From positions 1-64,000 of the forward strand of contig NCSJ02000158.1 of NCBI GenBank assembly GCA_002812745.2: a stretch of 64,000 nt of DNA, written 5' to 3'. Position numbers and translations under genes: made by a program. Positions 36,819-50,600 of the stretch are shown piece by piece (the stretch's first letter is position 1; each line of letters opens with the position of its first letter). The notes beneath the pieces were generated by a model. The model saw only the letters and a program-made list of their open reading frames with translations. It did no database searches and was not told where the DNA came from. Source of the DNA: Scytalidium lignicola (taxonomy: Eukaryota; Ascomycota; Leotiomycetes).

Positions 36819-38502
36819 TTATCAAATTTAACAATTATATTTTATAATTACTAATAAAAAATTAGCTTGGATAAAAACTATTAATTATATGATGAACATA
36901 TAGTTTATTTCTTAAAAAGAGAAATTAGTATAATATTAGGTTAATTAACACTTTTATTTTAGTATATTAATTATCTTTTCAGTTAAAGGTTATTATAATA
37001 TTTTAAAGTTATAATTATAATAATCAACTAAAGATTTAAATNAAAATGTTTAATTGTTTAAAGTTCTTTTAAAATGTTTAACAGTAAAGAATTATTAAAG
37101 TTATAATTTAAGATTAATTATAGCTAAAGTATAATGTGAATCTTCTTAGATTTGTTAAATTAATTAGTTAAGTTTATAGTTATACATTTTAAAAGCTTTA
37201 TTTTAAAGTAAGCAAATTGTTAAAAAGTAGCTTATTAACCTTTGAATGCAATTGTATAATTTAAAAGTTATATAGCTTTTCTTGTTATTATACAATTTAA
37301 AAGAGAATTAAAGATAGAAAATCAATTTAGATTTAAGGTATTCATCTACATTAACTATATTACAGGTTAGCTAAAATAGTTTAACAACTTTTACTAATTC
37401 AAGTGTTTAATCTACTTATAATTCATAGTAAAGAAAGATTAAAAAATGCTTTAAGTTAAAAGAAAAGACTCTTTAAGTTTAGTATTAAAAAGTTGCCTTT
37501 AACATTTGAATTACTTTTATTTACAATTCTTATAACTGTAGATTTATCGTTAATACTAACAGAATAGCTGTATATAATACAATCAAGTACTTAATTAGTT
37601 ATAACATCTTTTAAGCAAAGTTATAATAATCAATATAAGTTAAAAACTGTACATAAAAGAAATTATATGAGGAGAATATCATTATTGTACAAGAACAATT
37701 ATATAGAATTATCAGCTAATTCAGCTAATAGTACAATGTTAAACAAGACTTAAAATTATATTAAAATAGAGGTTCTTAAAGAATTACTTTAAATAGTGTT
37801 ATTATTGTAAGATAATTATAATTCATTTAGTCTACTATGGTTACAGTAATAATTTGTATATAATTCAGAGTACTTAGGATGTTTGAGGTTATACTGCTAT
37901 CAGCGATTTAAAGTCGATTTTACAGAGGGCAGAAGTCAATTTAGCTAAAGCCTTTACAAATTATTATAAGATTTCTAGTAGATTAAAAACGTGTTTATTA
38001 TTTTATTAAGTTTACAAATTATTATAAAAACTTTACATGTTATTATTATCATTCTCCTCTTCTCTTTTACTAATTACCTTTTATTTAATAATATTTACAA
38101 GTTTACATGTAAAATCTATAATATTAGCTAACATTTTTCTAAATTAATAAAGAGTATCTACTATATAATAGTTTTATTCTTAATATATTATTTGAAAATA
38201 ATAAACATTTCTTATAATAGTTAAAAGAGTAATAAATGTAAAAATAGCTTGATTATAAAGAAAAAAGCAATAATAGTTAAAAGAAGAAAAATAACATTAA
38301 ATATAACTTGTAAATAGTTAAGCTAACTTATTAATAAGTTAAGAATAGCAGAAAAAGCAAGCAAATACTATTATAATATTAGTTTTACTTATAACAAGAT
38401 CTTATTATAACTTATAAATAATAATAATACTATTCTGAAAAGTAATAAAAAATTTAACAATTAAAAGAGTATAAAGACAAAAAGAACAGTTATAACTAGT
38501 AA

Positions 38503-38550
38503 AAGTTATAGTTAAAGTTATAGTTAAAGTTATAGTTAAAGTTATAGTTA
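38503..38550. repeat. Four perfect 12-bp tandem repeats
   Basis: The unit aagttatagtta is repeated four times without mismatch inside the AT-rich island. Confidence 0.9.
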
Positions 38551-38810
38551 AAGCTTTAATAAGAACTCTAACAAGAATTGTAGTAAAAACTTTAATAAAA
38601 GCTTTAACAAGAGTTTTAACAAAAGTAAAAGTTATAGTAAAAGCTTTAATAATAATAATAGTAAAAGTAGTAAAAGTAATAGTAAAAGCANGAAAAAAAA
38701 CAATTACAAATATTTAAATATAATTTATACTAATAAAAGAATTATTTAATTTTATTAAATACAATTATTTATTCACTTTTAAATTATTTACTAAACTTAA
38801 AAAAAGATTT

Positions 38811-38838
38811 AATAATAATAATAATAATAATAATAATA
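38811..38838. repeat. AAT microsatellite
   Basis: A run of about nine AAT triplets ends the AT-rich island; the base composition becomes more balanced just after it. Confidence 0.85.
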
Positions 38839-38870
38839 GGGTTTATCATCAGTCTGAATATAATAGGACA

Positions 38871-41175
38871 GCCTCTATCACTGCGCAGAAGATGATTAGC
38901 ACGTGATGTACGCATCGAAGTATGCAAGCTTACATTTAACTATCTCCAAATGCCTCTCAGGAACTAAAAATATCTCTTGGTTAAAATATGGCGTGCATTC
39001 TTGCTGTCGATTTTCAGGGTTGCTGTCAAAACACTCTTTTGCTACCAGATACAAACTAAAATTTATGTATACACATGACTTGTCGCCCATGATAATGACC
39101 TTTCGAAGCCAGTAAGCAAATTATTTTAAAAGAAAATTAAATAACGCTTCAATATTCGCAGAAGTTTCGCCTGCTTCCCTGCTTTTCTTAATACCGTGAA
39201 TATCTATATTCGATTTCGTTAGCTCTGGAATCAGCGATTGAATATGGAATTTACATTATACACATGCTAACAAAAAACCACGAATTATATTCACTCATTC
39301 TCTGAAAACTTTAAATGAGAGGACTAGAGATCACCTTCTATAATGTTTCAATACAATTATATAAATGTTCATCAGAGAAAAGCGTGAAAGTAAGGAAGCC
39401 AAGTCCCTAGAATCAAACTCGTCGGACTAAGCACCGGATTTCTATTCTCAATCAGAGAGATGTGGAGAACGAGGGAAATCTACGTGTATGGCATCCATTT
39501 CACTATCTGGTCCACCGCCATTTTAAGTTTCCCCCTTCTGCTTCCCCCCTCTCTTTTCAATTGAGCTTTACGTTTAAATTTGCTTTTATTATTTAGCTTC
39601 CGTCGTCGTCGAATATACTATCGCTGTCAAACTTTGAAAATAACCATCGATCCCATGCCTTTTACCAAAATTCGGGGTTAATACTCAAAACTGTTAAATA
39701 CTTTTCAATATACTGACAGATACAGTCGGTCGGTCTCCGTACAACGGATAGTTTAATATTTTCTATTATTGGAGGTATGAATATTCATGCGTGGAGGACT
39801 ATAAATACTATCATCGGCAGCGGAAAAGACAAATATTTCAAAAGTAGAAGTCCTTCAATTCACTATTTGTAAACTGATCCTATCTCCTCAGATAAAAGAG
39901 CACATAGACATATATCGTGTAATGATGGGACTCTATATCTATGAGATGATAGCATCATATATTGCACTCCAGTACACAGTAGTATCAACGTATTAAAAAA
40001 AAATGGCTCACTATTACTCGTAAAGTTAAAATTTTGATTGCAGTTGAGTTGATAGTATAATATGAATGAAACCTCCCTAAACTCCACGTAGATGATTTAA
40101 CTCAAATCAAAAGTCTTAAAAGAACCAACGAGATAAAAAACAAATTTGTGAGACCACGATTCTATTATTATTCCTGTTGCAAAATATCGCTTTACAGAAC
40201 AACTTCCATCCTTGTATTGCCAAGTTCAAGTTTTTTCTCCGTCTTCGAATTTCAAAAGTCTAATCCCACAGGCTGCACCTAACACCAAACTTCCCCATAA
40301 AAGCAAAGACCACGAATTAATTTTCGTCTTCCATCCTCATCGTTGATGCAATACATATCCAATTCAAATCCAATGGTCCATGAAAATTTAACCAAAAGCA
40401 GAGATGAGAGGTCCAGGACATGGTAATGGCCAGAAAATAATATATGCCCAGGGAGATAGTACGAAGCCCGGGGTTGGTTAGATGCTGGCAAAGACACTCA
40501 ATGTAGAACATAGTTGTAAAATCTGGTGATTCACTTAGGCCTCAGTCATGGAGTCGCTCTAATATCCTAGTTTGATATGAAGATATCTTTGTTGCTGGAA
40601 GACGTAAAAAAAGGTATGTGAGAACTGGGCTTCGATAACGATCCAGATGAAAGGAGGACCGGTCAAAATCCAAGTATCTGATATTACCTTGATCCTTTTA
40701 TATCATTATTTTTTGTTTGAACATGTCGGCTGACACGGTTCTTTTCCGTCTGTAGTCCAAGTAACACGAAGTAGATGAGATACGCCTGGAGCCTTAGATG
40801 CAGAATAAAGTTGAATCACAACACAAATTCGACAAAACAAAGCCTGGTTTGGGTCCTCGGAAGTTGTCAAATGATGCATATCCATGGAATGCCTTGGAAT
40901 CTCTTGCGTAAACAAGTCCTGGAGTTTTCTACTGAATAGTAGATGCCTTAGGAAAGGAGCTCTATGTTGATGGTCCCTTTGTAATAGCCTTGCTCTATAT
41001 AGTCAAAACCCTAGGTCTTGGAAGAATTAGACAGAAAGCCACCAGTAGGAAGAATCCATTTCCGGGTAATCCAGGAGAGAGGAGAGGAGAGCCTATTGGG
41101 AAAGTCCTTGCCGCTGGAATTCACTATACCTGTCTCATATCAAAAGATTTCTGAATAAAACCTGTAAGTTAATAA
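38871..41175. other. Gene-poor stretch with no recognised gene
   Basis: Several short reading frames exist on the minus strand (for example 40706-40915 and 40317-40511), but none has a motif, a convincing start or paired splice signals. It may hold remnants of a decayed gene. There is no match here to the missing FAS-alpha N-terminus. Confidence 0.45.
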
Positions 41176-41673
41176 TTAAAATCCCAGGGAACAATCAAAC
41201 TCCATATTGGGACACTCCATTGGAACAAGGCTGGATCTGAAGTATTGAAACCTTTCCGTTGCAGTAGGCTGCTCGATATATACAAACACCTCAGCCCTGC
41301 TGCCTGGCCCAGTCCAAACGCTCTCTATTTTCACTCTGCAATCCGCATTCAAGAAATACCCACCCAAGTAGAAAGCCATTAGGAATGGAAGAAACAAGTC
41401 AGCAACGAAACCCAGATTTGTGGCGGGAATCCAGGCAGCAAGGGTCTGAGGGTATCCAAGAGTATCTTAAAAAGAAAGACAAGGAAAAGTAGTAATAATA
41501 ATAGATGGACAGAGCGCCCCTAACGGCCAGTACTGTATGCAATCACTAATGCAAACATAGATAAAGCCTGAGAGAGAATTCCAGAAAAAACAAGGACGAT
41601 TCAGTTTCGCCTGCCCAGGTCCGCGGTCGTAACGGCATAATCCAGGTATATTGCAACGTTCAAACATCCACAC
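41176..41673 (-). CDS. Possible small two-exon gene, unknown function
   Basis: I do not recognise this protein. On the minus strand a first segment beginning MWMFERCNIPGLCRYD (41673 downward) is followed by an acceptor (tttttaag near 41465) and a frame with DTLGYPQTLAAWIPATN, a hydrophobic stretch and VKIESVWTGPG ending at 41176. Amino-acid composition looks protein-like (Trp, Cys and Gly spread through it), but no donor site is certain. It may be a small secreted or membrane protein, or noise. Confidence 0.25.
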
Positions 41674-42065
41674 ATCCTCATGAGTCGTATAATTAATAGT
41701 TTCTCGTATATTCAGTCATCCGGTCCAGCATCAAAGGGTAGAGGTTCTATAGCGAGGGAGAAAAGGAGGAATCAACTCCTTGGTACCACGAGACAATTTT
41801 GTGTCTTTTTCAAATTCCCGCAGAAGCTTTTCTCGGCAACTTACGGAGAATATGACGCGCGCAAAGTATCAAACCCAAAACAAGATGGTCTGGTTCCTAT
41901 GACGGTGCGATAATTACCCTGAAGAGTGATGGCCTAGAAGTCCCAAGAAATCCGGGCATAAAACAGAAAAAACACCAGAACAATATGCAAAAATTGCAGG
42001 AATCCACAACGGAACAGAAACAAGCTAGATTAGAGTCCAGCGGGATGAATACTTTTTGTTTATCC

Positions 42066-43275
42066 TTAGCGACGGCGGTGGTCTCTTCGGTCGCGATCAT
42101 CTCTTTCATTTCGATGTCTAGGTGCTCCGGCAGTGGCAGGTAAAGGTGGGGTGGTAGAAGAGAGAGAAACTGGGGCATAGCCTCCGGGAGTGTCCTGGTA
42201 TTGCTGACGGGCATCAAATATGGGCTCCGGGCTGTTATAATCCGCAGGACCTGATGGATCTGAGCTGTTAGACACGAAGAGAGACGGGGCATAGGGCAAG
42301 ATTAGGACGATGAGAAGGGGGAAATTGCAAATAACTGTACGCACCACGAGCGTAAAAGGCGTCTGGCTGCTGCTGTTGCTGCGGTGGTTGACTATATTGG
42401 CCTGATGGTGTAAGCTGGGGAGCCTGTGCAGTAGTATAATAACCAGAACGAGCATCTGCTTGGTACGCCTGAGAGGTTGGGGGATATTGAGCAGCACTTC
42501 TTGGAACTGGGACATTTCCTGCTCCTTGGGGTGGGCGACGATCCGCGGCTACAGGCATATCCGCTCCGGCAATATAGTAGTTGTTATCCTGTATGGGATA
42601 TCCTGGGGCGGGTGCATATCCTACTTGTTGACCATAGCCGGCTTGCTGTTGATACTGTTGTGGAGGTTGTTGTTGATACTGAACACTCTCATATACTCCC
42701 TGTCCATTTCCGGGCTGTTGGGTATATCCCTGGACTGGCGATGCCTCCGTCGTGGGGCCATAGTATTGCCTGGAATGGTGCGTTGTGGAAGAACGGTACT
42801 CCACTATAGGCGTGTTAGATTTTCGAGAATAATCATCCGAATCTCGAAAAGTACCATTAGGGGCGGCGCCTCTGCTTGCAGCAGATTGACGTCTTTCAGC
42901 TTCCCATCTTTCAGAGTCAGCCTTAAGATCCGCGATCATTGCCTGTTGTGGGTGTGGTTAGTGACAATTCTGATATTGTTTTGGGTTGAGGGTGTAGTGT
43001 TTACTGAGGTCAGATTTCGATATGCGGTGATAAAGTAGCCTTGTTCGATTTGGCGAGTTTGTGGGTTCTACAGGGCAAGTCAGTCATCCTGATTATCGAT
43101 AAAGAAAGGCTCTTAAATGTGCCAAGTTGGTTCGAAAGAAGCCTACCTCGTAAGTGCCGGGTCGTACGAGAGCATCGTTACCAAGATATCGACAGATGTC
43201 AGCCGTGATGACCTCCCGATCAATGCCATCTTTCGGCACGAAGTACTCATTCGTACGAGGAGCTCTTGCAGCCAT
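42066..43275 (-). CDS. RfeG-like fungal transcriptional regulator
   Basis: Four exons (43275-43147, 43067-43005, 42942-42341, 42264-42066) join in phase to 330 residues. The N-terminal 80 residues form a compact conserved block: NEYFVPKDGIDREVITADIC, RYLGNDALVRPGTYE, GYFITAYRNLTSAMIADLK. After it comes a long low-complexity region rich in Gln, Tyr, Pro and Gly (QQQPPQQYQQQAGYGQQ) and an Arg/Asp-rich C-terminus (RHRNERDDRDRRDHRRR). This layout matches the fungal family annotated as transcription factor RfeG, whose function is poorly known. The gene marks the return to conserved housekeeping DNA. It is intact. Confidence 0.8.
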
Positions 43276-45548
43276 TATGGAAGAGATGTTGGAAGAAAGA
43301 TGATTAAGGAGAAAGAAGGTAGAAGAGAGAAGAGAGGAAGAACTTGGAAGGCGAGGAAGTTGTAGGTGAAGGAAGTAAAGTCACACAACCACGTCAAACG
43401 GTTTGAAGGCTGCAGGAGAACAGGACTGGAAAAGCCTTCTAGGGGCTAAAAAACTGCCTGGCCAGATGTCCAACTGGGATAACGGGGAGACCTGGGTGGC
43501 AGTCCCGGAGGGAACAGCAGAGCAGCTAATCCTTGGGCTCTGAAGGGCAAGAGGCTCTCTCGTCCAATGAACAGGGTTTGAGATGCGTCCAAGTTGCAGC
43601 TGAGGCAGGCGGGGTGTAGGGAAGAATGAAGGATAAGAACGAGTGATGAGTGGGAGATGTGCGGTGGCCCTGGTAAAGCGAGGCGGCAGTGAGAGGTTGC
43701 TTTTGCTGGGCTGTGAATCAATCCTGTCTGGGCCTGGTCTGGTGCCGCCCTAGGTATCACGCGGCTTCTTCAACGAGAAAGCTCGAGCTACTCTTGGAGA
43801 AAATCCGTCACTAAGCTGGCGCTGCTTTTAGACTGACAATCGTGGCCTGGTTTGCTGCTCAAGATCTCGGCCTGACCAGAGACTGACGATGCAAAAGTAC
43901 TCGGATATGGAGAACAGTCCAAACCTGTCCCTCTTGGTGGTTTATGGAGTTTGAGAACTGGGGAATGCGTCGACGATGGGAAGTCCAACTTCAGCAGAGG
44001 AGGAATGCACTTTTTTGCAAAAAGATCCCCAGCCAAGGGGGGTTCTCTCCGCCCTTATGAGCGATCTCAGCAGACGGAGGTAGCCTGACCTTGGAGCAGT
44101 GCGACACAAGCTCACCCTTTCGTTGTCTCCCAACCAGCGCGTTTCCTGCGACTCCTTGCGGTGAGATATTCGCCAGTGGGGCCAAATGGCAGGACACAAG
44201 TCGAGGGCGAAGAAGGCACGGGAGGGTCGAGCTCAGGCTGCTTGATGCTGCACCCGCCACTCAGCAATCCAATTCAGCATTCCAACACGGCTGTGTCTCT
44301 GACTCGTCGTGCGAAGAAGTTGACGGGTGGAGTGGTATCGACTCTCTCGAGTTGTTCTGTCCTGTACCCGTACCTGGCGACCAGCCATCCAGCCATCCAG
44401 CCATCCAGCCCTTCTGGCCCTCTTCTGGCGCTCGCCCTAATTACACCCACAACCGAGTCGCACGCCTCGCGTTTTACACCAATTCACGACTACATCTAAT
44501 AAATACAGGTTGCGTACGAATGCGGTACGGGACTGGAGGGTACATGACTGATTGATTACTTTGGGAGCAGCCAGCCAGAACGCGTGTCCTGTACTGTAAC
44601 AGCAGCAACAAGGAACCTGCGCGAATGGGTGCGACCGTCGTGGCGTTGGGTATGAATGCGTTGCCGCCTAATAACCTGTGTCCGTCTACGCCCGCTCATT
44701 TGCTGCCAGCTTCCGTAAGGCAGCTAGACCACACAAAGTCTCCTCCCTTCTCCTCCCTTCTCCGATCTGATCGTCCGTCTCCAACGGCATCAGCTCCCTA
44801 GTGTTCCAGTGCTTCAATGCTCCATTATTGCGTTGTCAACAAGTGCACCAAGAAACAACGCATGGTCCAACTCTGAGGCTTTCTTGTGGCTGGTTTGTAC
44901 CGTAGTCCTAATATGCACGGTACGAAGGTACCTAATACAACGCCAACCACTAAGACCACCAAAGACCAGGATACTCAGTGACATCCCGACCACTTCTCAT
45001 GGACTCGTGAGGCTAGAAAAAGGGGACGGGAGCGACAAGATGAACTCTTTTCATGTTGTCCGTGCAGTAATGGAACTTTCAAAAATAAGATCGACCCCAC
45101 GTTTTTTCATATCAGGAGAATGATCCATAGATGGCCTGCTTCCTGTGGAGGTACAGGCTTGCAGATAGGTACCGGGCATCAAAGGCTTCTAGACCTCTTT
45201 CATCCTCTAAAAGCAAGTCTCCTCGTAGATGGACATTGCATCTCGTCGTCACGAGGCACATGCATCTCCCACTTCCTTCAATCACATCTACTTCTCCAAG
45301 ATAAGCCGATCCATGTTCCTTCTTGAAGGAGTGTCTGCGCATGGCCCTATATACGACCCTTTGGCCTTTAAGATGCACATGGCCTTGGTATATTGATTTG
45401 AGAGCCCATCGAGCCACAACTCCTTCACCCCAAGCGGCTCATCCGGATCCCATCCGCCGTGCATACTCAGATGTGGGAAGCCAGAAACTAGGAAGTGTGT
45501 CAAGACTTCATAGGACATTCTCGCCGAACGACATGAGACTAAATCTGC
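43276..45548. other. Gene-free upstream region of the RfeG-like gene
   Basis: This 2.3-kb stretch is GC-richer than its surroundings and contains pyrimidine tracts (about 44738-44763). No reading frame has motifs. It probably includes a long promoter and leader of the RfeG-like gene and the 3' end of the polymerase gene. Confidence 0.5.
44381..44406. repeat. 8-bp tandem repeat
   Basis: The unit ccagccat is repeated three times in a row and followed by a partial fourth copy. Confidence 0.85.
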
Positions 45549-47618
45549 TCATCTAAACGTAAGCTTGCTTTGACCTTTGTCTGGCTTCTTATGCCCATCT
45601 CCTGACTTCCTGTTATTGGAATGGGAACTCGGCACTTTTTTGTTCGATGTCGTCTTGTTGCTGCTGCCGTTGCTGTTTATTGTAGGAAGCAAAAGGCCTC
45701 GACCACTGACACGATCATCTTCATCCTGCAGATCTTTGGCGAAATGCCAATCCTGATGACTGAGAAGAGCATCGTCAGATTCCAGTGTCACGTTGCAACG
45801 AGGACATAAGACATTGGTAGACGATTCTTGCTGAATGGCAGTGGACTCCGGAGAGAATCTGCATTGCTCATCCTCGTGAGACAAATCTGGGGCTGTCGTA
45901 CTTGGTAGACTAATCTGCGTCCTGGATGATTGCTCGCCCCCAAAATACTCGCCATGCTGTTCCACACTGCTTGCTTTAGTGAAAAATCTCCCAATACTGC
46001 CTTCATCCGTTCGTTTTCGCTTTGCTGCTGCTCCATCAAGGGGGACATCCTTGATTATTGGCCCCTTTTGGTTTGAGTTCAGGGCTTTTGCCTCGTCGCC
46101 TTTTACCAAGAAGGCCCCGATTCCCATGTTATCAACTACTCCATCCTCAAATCCACCAACACTAAGGCTGATATTCGAACAAGGCCATACATTACCTTCC
46201 AAGATTGTCTGTTCAAGTAGGGACTTTGCAAGGTCAAAAAGGACATGCTCGTCCAACTTCTTCCCCTGAGAAATTGGCGCTTGTCGGGATCTAGTCTGCC
46301 CACGTGAACGAATATGTAGATTGATAGTTTTTGGTCTTCTTTTGTTTTCAAGCACGCCTTCATCCACCAAACGGGAGAATATATCAGCCACAAATATCTT
46401 CAGCCAACGAGCAGCTTGTTCTGACGTATTGATGCTCGGCACGAACGACTTCGCAGAGAGCATAGATTTGATCTGCGTTCGAGAATTCACCTCACTGGAA
46501 TCAACGCCACGTATAACGTGATAAACCCAAGAGCCCGTATCGTCGCCCAGCTTCTGCTTCATCTGCTCGATGGGTATAGATAGCAGTTCTTTGACTTCGT
46601 CTGTGTTAAAATTTGCTACCACGTGCTCTCCTAACTTGCCCCCAAGATTTCTTATTTTGGTGACCTTAAATCCCAAAAGAAAATTTTGGACCGCACGGTT
46701 ACGGATAACCGTCTGCTGATTTGGCTTCTTGTATCCAGATCCTAGTTTTGAAAGCATTTTATTATGTGCAATGCCAGCTGAGCATGTATATTTGAGCTTC
46801 TCCCGAATAGCAGCCCGAACACCGCGCAAAATCTCCGAGCCTAATAGCATGGCTATGTCATCCCAATCCGGTGGATCTTCTTCAGTCTCATCAGTATCTA
46901 AATCGACCAGTGAATCTGCCCGCCAGTCAAGAACCGTTGAAGGTGGCATTGGTAAGTTCTCTGAAGGGTCATCGTGCGGTGGAGGAGCCGAAAGCTCTGG
47001 GTAACGTTTAATAAGAATCGAATGTATTTGGGCGGAGAGATCCAGGAAGACCTCATCAATACCAGCTTTCTCTATCACTTGTAGGTTCGCTGGGAGCGTC
47101 TCTTTTATACAAGCAAATATCTTTCGAGACTCGAGGCGATATGGATCTAAGGATACTTTATCCCGTGCAATATTCTTCGCAGAATCATCACGGTAAGCCC
47201 ATTTGTCATCGCCTTCTCTCCAGGTAGCGACATGCTGCATGACCAGCTCGGGACAGAGCCTCTTAGCTTCTGCAATTGCAATATGTCTAGTTAATCCGAA
47301 TTTACGTGCCGGATAGTTGATGGCAATGAGCCCTTTCCTGGAGCTTTTAGCAGACCATTATGTAATCTATAAGAAAATATGATCATACCATTGTTGTACA
47401 GCTAGAGGTGTATCTTCTGGAAGTTTAAGCCTTACCATTTCACATTGAGCATAAAATGCATCAAGATCGAGATGAGCAATGACGCGGAGCGGACAAGTTG
47501 TTGAAGAGAGTGCGAGTTGTGCAAGATGTTTATACGTGAATTTTGACTTTCTATGATTCCCATCCACTCCAGAGATTTGTGATGAGACAAAAGGTTGAGA
47601 CGAAGACATGCTAGCCAT
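45549..47618 (-). CDS. DNA polymerase eta (Y-family translesion polymerase)
   Basis: This is an error-tolerant polymerase that bypasses UV lesions at stalled forks. Two exons (47618-47389, 47337-45549) with a 51-bp intron give 672 residues. Catalytic-metal motifs are VIAHLDLDAFYAQCE and AGIDEVFLDLS; YPARKFGLTR and the helix-hairpin region (SAGIAHNKMLSKLGSGYKKP) are also kept. The little-finger domain ends near TILEGNVWPCSNISLSV. The C-terminus has a ubiquitin-binding zinc finger (CPRCNVTLESDDALLSHQ, then WHFAK) and two PCNA-interaction motifs, SIGRFF and a terminal QSKLTF. All domains expected of fungal Rad30 are there. The insertion between palm motifs (Pro/Asp-rich, DDPSENLPMPPS) is common in fungi. 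Confidence 0.93.
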
Positions 47619-50600
47619 TTATCCCACCGCAGGGCTTCTAAGTATGGTTCATGACTCCAGCTAAGTTCTAGCGTGGTTTGTAGCTGAGTTCAGCTCGATG
47701 GGTTAGTACAAGTTTTGGGACGAGATTACTACGAGCCATGCTCGCACATCCTGAGGTTCTGTGGTGTAGAGTTCGAGTTTGAATTTGGAGGTGCACATCT
47801 GAATTATTTGAGGTGTGTATACCTATCGCCTAGAGCAGCTGGGCTTAAGCGGTGCCACTACCGTAATGTAATCATGACGCGCACGAACGGGTTCGCCCGC
47901 AGCTTCTCCATGCGAATCAATAGAACTAACCACGATCACCCCCCTTAACGTCCATCTTATATGTCGTTTTATTGCAATAACTAGTGAGAGCAATCTAACA
48001 TGGAATTTGCTCTAATTGTTTTTCAAGTCGATTATCAGCAAAGGAATATAGACGTAAGATTACTAGAGCGACCGCATCATCCATGATATCCATCACGAAC
48101 AACACGTGCACCCTTTTCTCGTTTCGTACTTGCGTCCGAANCCCCCCCTCGATAAACGCTTTGACCTACACCAGATTTCATTATGATGATATCTCCTTTT
48201 GGTAATAGAGGCGCGTTCTACAGACCTAGTGGCTGCATGTCTGCGTGTGAGATATGAGACGGTCTTCAGTGGAAGCTGCTTTGATTGGCAAATCTACCTT
48301 CTCAAGCCTGTGCAGACCGGCACCCTGGAGATTGCAACCATGAAATCTTAATCTACTGCAAAGTGTGCAGAAATAATCACGGAAGAACGGACGAAGTCAA
48401 AAGATCTAAAACAATATTCAATGCATATCAAAGAAAGAAAAGTCAAAGGACAATGTCTAGCTTAAGGAACTAAGAGCTTTGGCTTTAATAATACCAGACT
48501 CTACTCCTCATTGTTAAGTATCCTGAGCAGGAACGAGGCGCCTGTAGAACGGCCATCACCTTGCAGCCACACCCTCCTATCTGCACGATTTTTTTGGGGG
48601 GTGATATTGAGTGAGGGGTAGTAGACTAGGCCGTATTTCTAAGTGTTGGTGCTTCTGGAACAAACAAATAGCGGGATGGTATCTAAAGGAAATCCTACGC
48701 ACGCATGTATTGTACTTCATGATCCGTTCTTGTCCTTCATCCGATATATGGTCTCGTCAGTGTCTCTGAATACGCTTGTTCTGGACATTTTTTTTGGTGG
48801 TAGTCATGTCGATATTTGCTGATAGCAGAAGACCCAGCACATAGCTCCATTATTTGATGAGGCTGGCATCTTTGTTATTCATCAACGCTTCTCCGTCTCT
48901 TTAGCATTTTCCCAATCCGCAGGAATGAACAATTTTGCTTTTCCGGCTAGACAACGATCGTCAGAGAGGCTTGTGAATACTGCACAGATGAACTGTCAGG
49001 AGGATATTCACATTAGCTGCTGCACAGCCCATCGAACGCATCTGCAGGGCGCGTAGAAGGTCCGTAGACGGTCTTTTCGGCATCTGCCACGAGGTAAGGC
49101 AGGAGCTTCAGCCCCCATTGCCTTAACTAGTGGGATCCAATAGTAATTGCTTTACTCACCGGTTTTAGGTTCAAACATAATTACTTGTGCTGCTGGCAAT
49201 ATCATCATCTTGAAATGGTGCCATTACTACCACCCTGGTACACTGTGATGCACTAAACTGGTCCATCAAAGAGTTTGTAAACCCATGTGAGGCTCATCTA
49301 CACAACACAGAACGATCCGACTGGGAAGCTCAGGGATGTGGCGAAGGAGTTAATTTGGTCATCACGAGCTCGTTGAGCTCGCTGCACTATACCCTGCTAT
49401 TCAAAGTCGGAGATGGACAGACTAGGTGAACATAACACACTAGTCATCATGGCAGTGTAGAAGGTCACGCTCCTAATACATTATGGATCTCTACATACAA
49501 CTGAGTTGTCTCGAGCATGCTATGTGCTATGACTACCTCATTGTGTGTCACAAAAAGGGGCATCGGTGAACGAGGTTGTTATCACAGAGAAAAACATAAC
49601 CGGCTATGAGATCACTATCTGCTGCGGATTTTTTGCCCAGCACTTGCCTCACCCGGCTTTAGGTTAGTCGGCTCCTAGATCTGAGATGCCGTCATAAGGG
49701 AGGCATGGCTGCCTTTTTTTCTTTTCTTTTAGCAGCATATAGCCCCTGCTGACGCAACTATACTATGTCGAAGGGACCCTAGATACGTGCCTTGATTAAT
49801 GAATAAATGGTCACAAGGATTAAAGGGCACAATTCCCTCGCCTGTATGGTTTTTCTTATTGGTTGACTCCCCTATTCTCCTTGCACTTAGAGAAGAGCCT
49901 CATGTGATTGTGTTGCCCTTGCGAACGAATTGCATGGCTAACTTCCTCGCTCCGTAGCACAGCTTGCCTTCCACTGAAAAGCACGTATATCAGTGAATGG
50001 ACGGGATGGCCGACGATATCGAAATTAGTATCACTCTATATCCCGCTTGTCAAAGTACAAGGGTTTTAGGAAATACATATGGAACTTGGTTTGACAAGCT
50101 GATAGGGGACGAGAGAAAGAGTGCCCTGAAAAAGTATTTGACACTAGCTCTAACACTGGCGGCCTCTTCCTAGCGGCCTGGCTACTTCGGTCAGCAACCC
50201 AATACCCGGAAGAGCAACCTCTTCTCTTAGGCGGACTCAACTACTTAGCCCCTTGATGACTGGAAAGTGTCCGAGACGGCCCGGTTTTGAAAGACAACAG
50301 GCTAGAAACTCGGGGTTGTGTCATAAGCTAATGGACGAGTAACATCAACCACGAGCGGTTTCTACAATTATATGGAGAGTTACTGTTGAAATGGACTCGC
50401 CGAAAATACTCTTGGCTCGGTGTAGAGTGTTTGAAGGGCCTCCAGGGGCGTCTCAAAGGGCGTCAGACAGGGAGAGGCCCTTTATTAAGATGTCTTCGTC
50501 GACTTGCTCAAAAGGAGAACAAAGGGACCAGAGGAAATATTTAATAGCATCCTTCTGCTGCAAACCAAGATCACAACCAAGACGGACATCGACAACAAGC

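Larger units (their letters stand above)
36819..38870. repeat. AT-rich island (possible RIP-degraded element)
   Basis: About 2 kb consists almost only of A and T, with no long open frame on either strand, abutting the broken 5' end of FAS-alpha. Some stretches near 38560-38690 still look like degenerate Lys/Asn/Ser codons. This composition is typical of repeats mutated by repeat-induced point mutation in ascomycetes; the original element cannot be named. Two N bases (37042, 38691) lie inside it. Confidence 0.75.

Noticed and set aside
38896..39115. Missing FAS-alpha N-terminus beyond the AT-rich island
   Set aside because: The open frames there do not resemble the conserved N-terminal region of FAS2.
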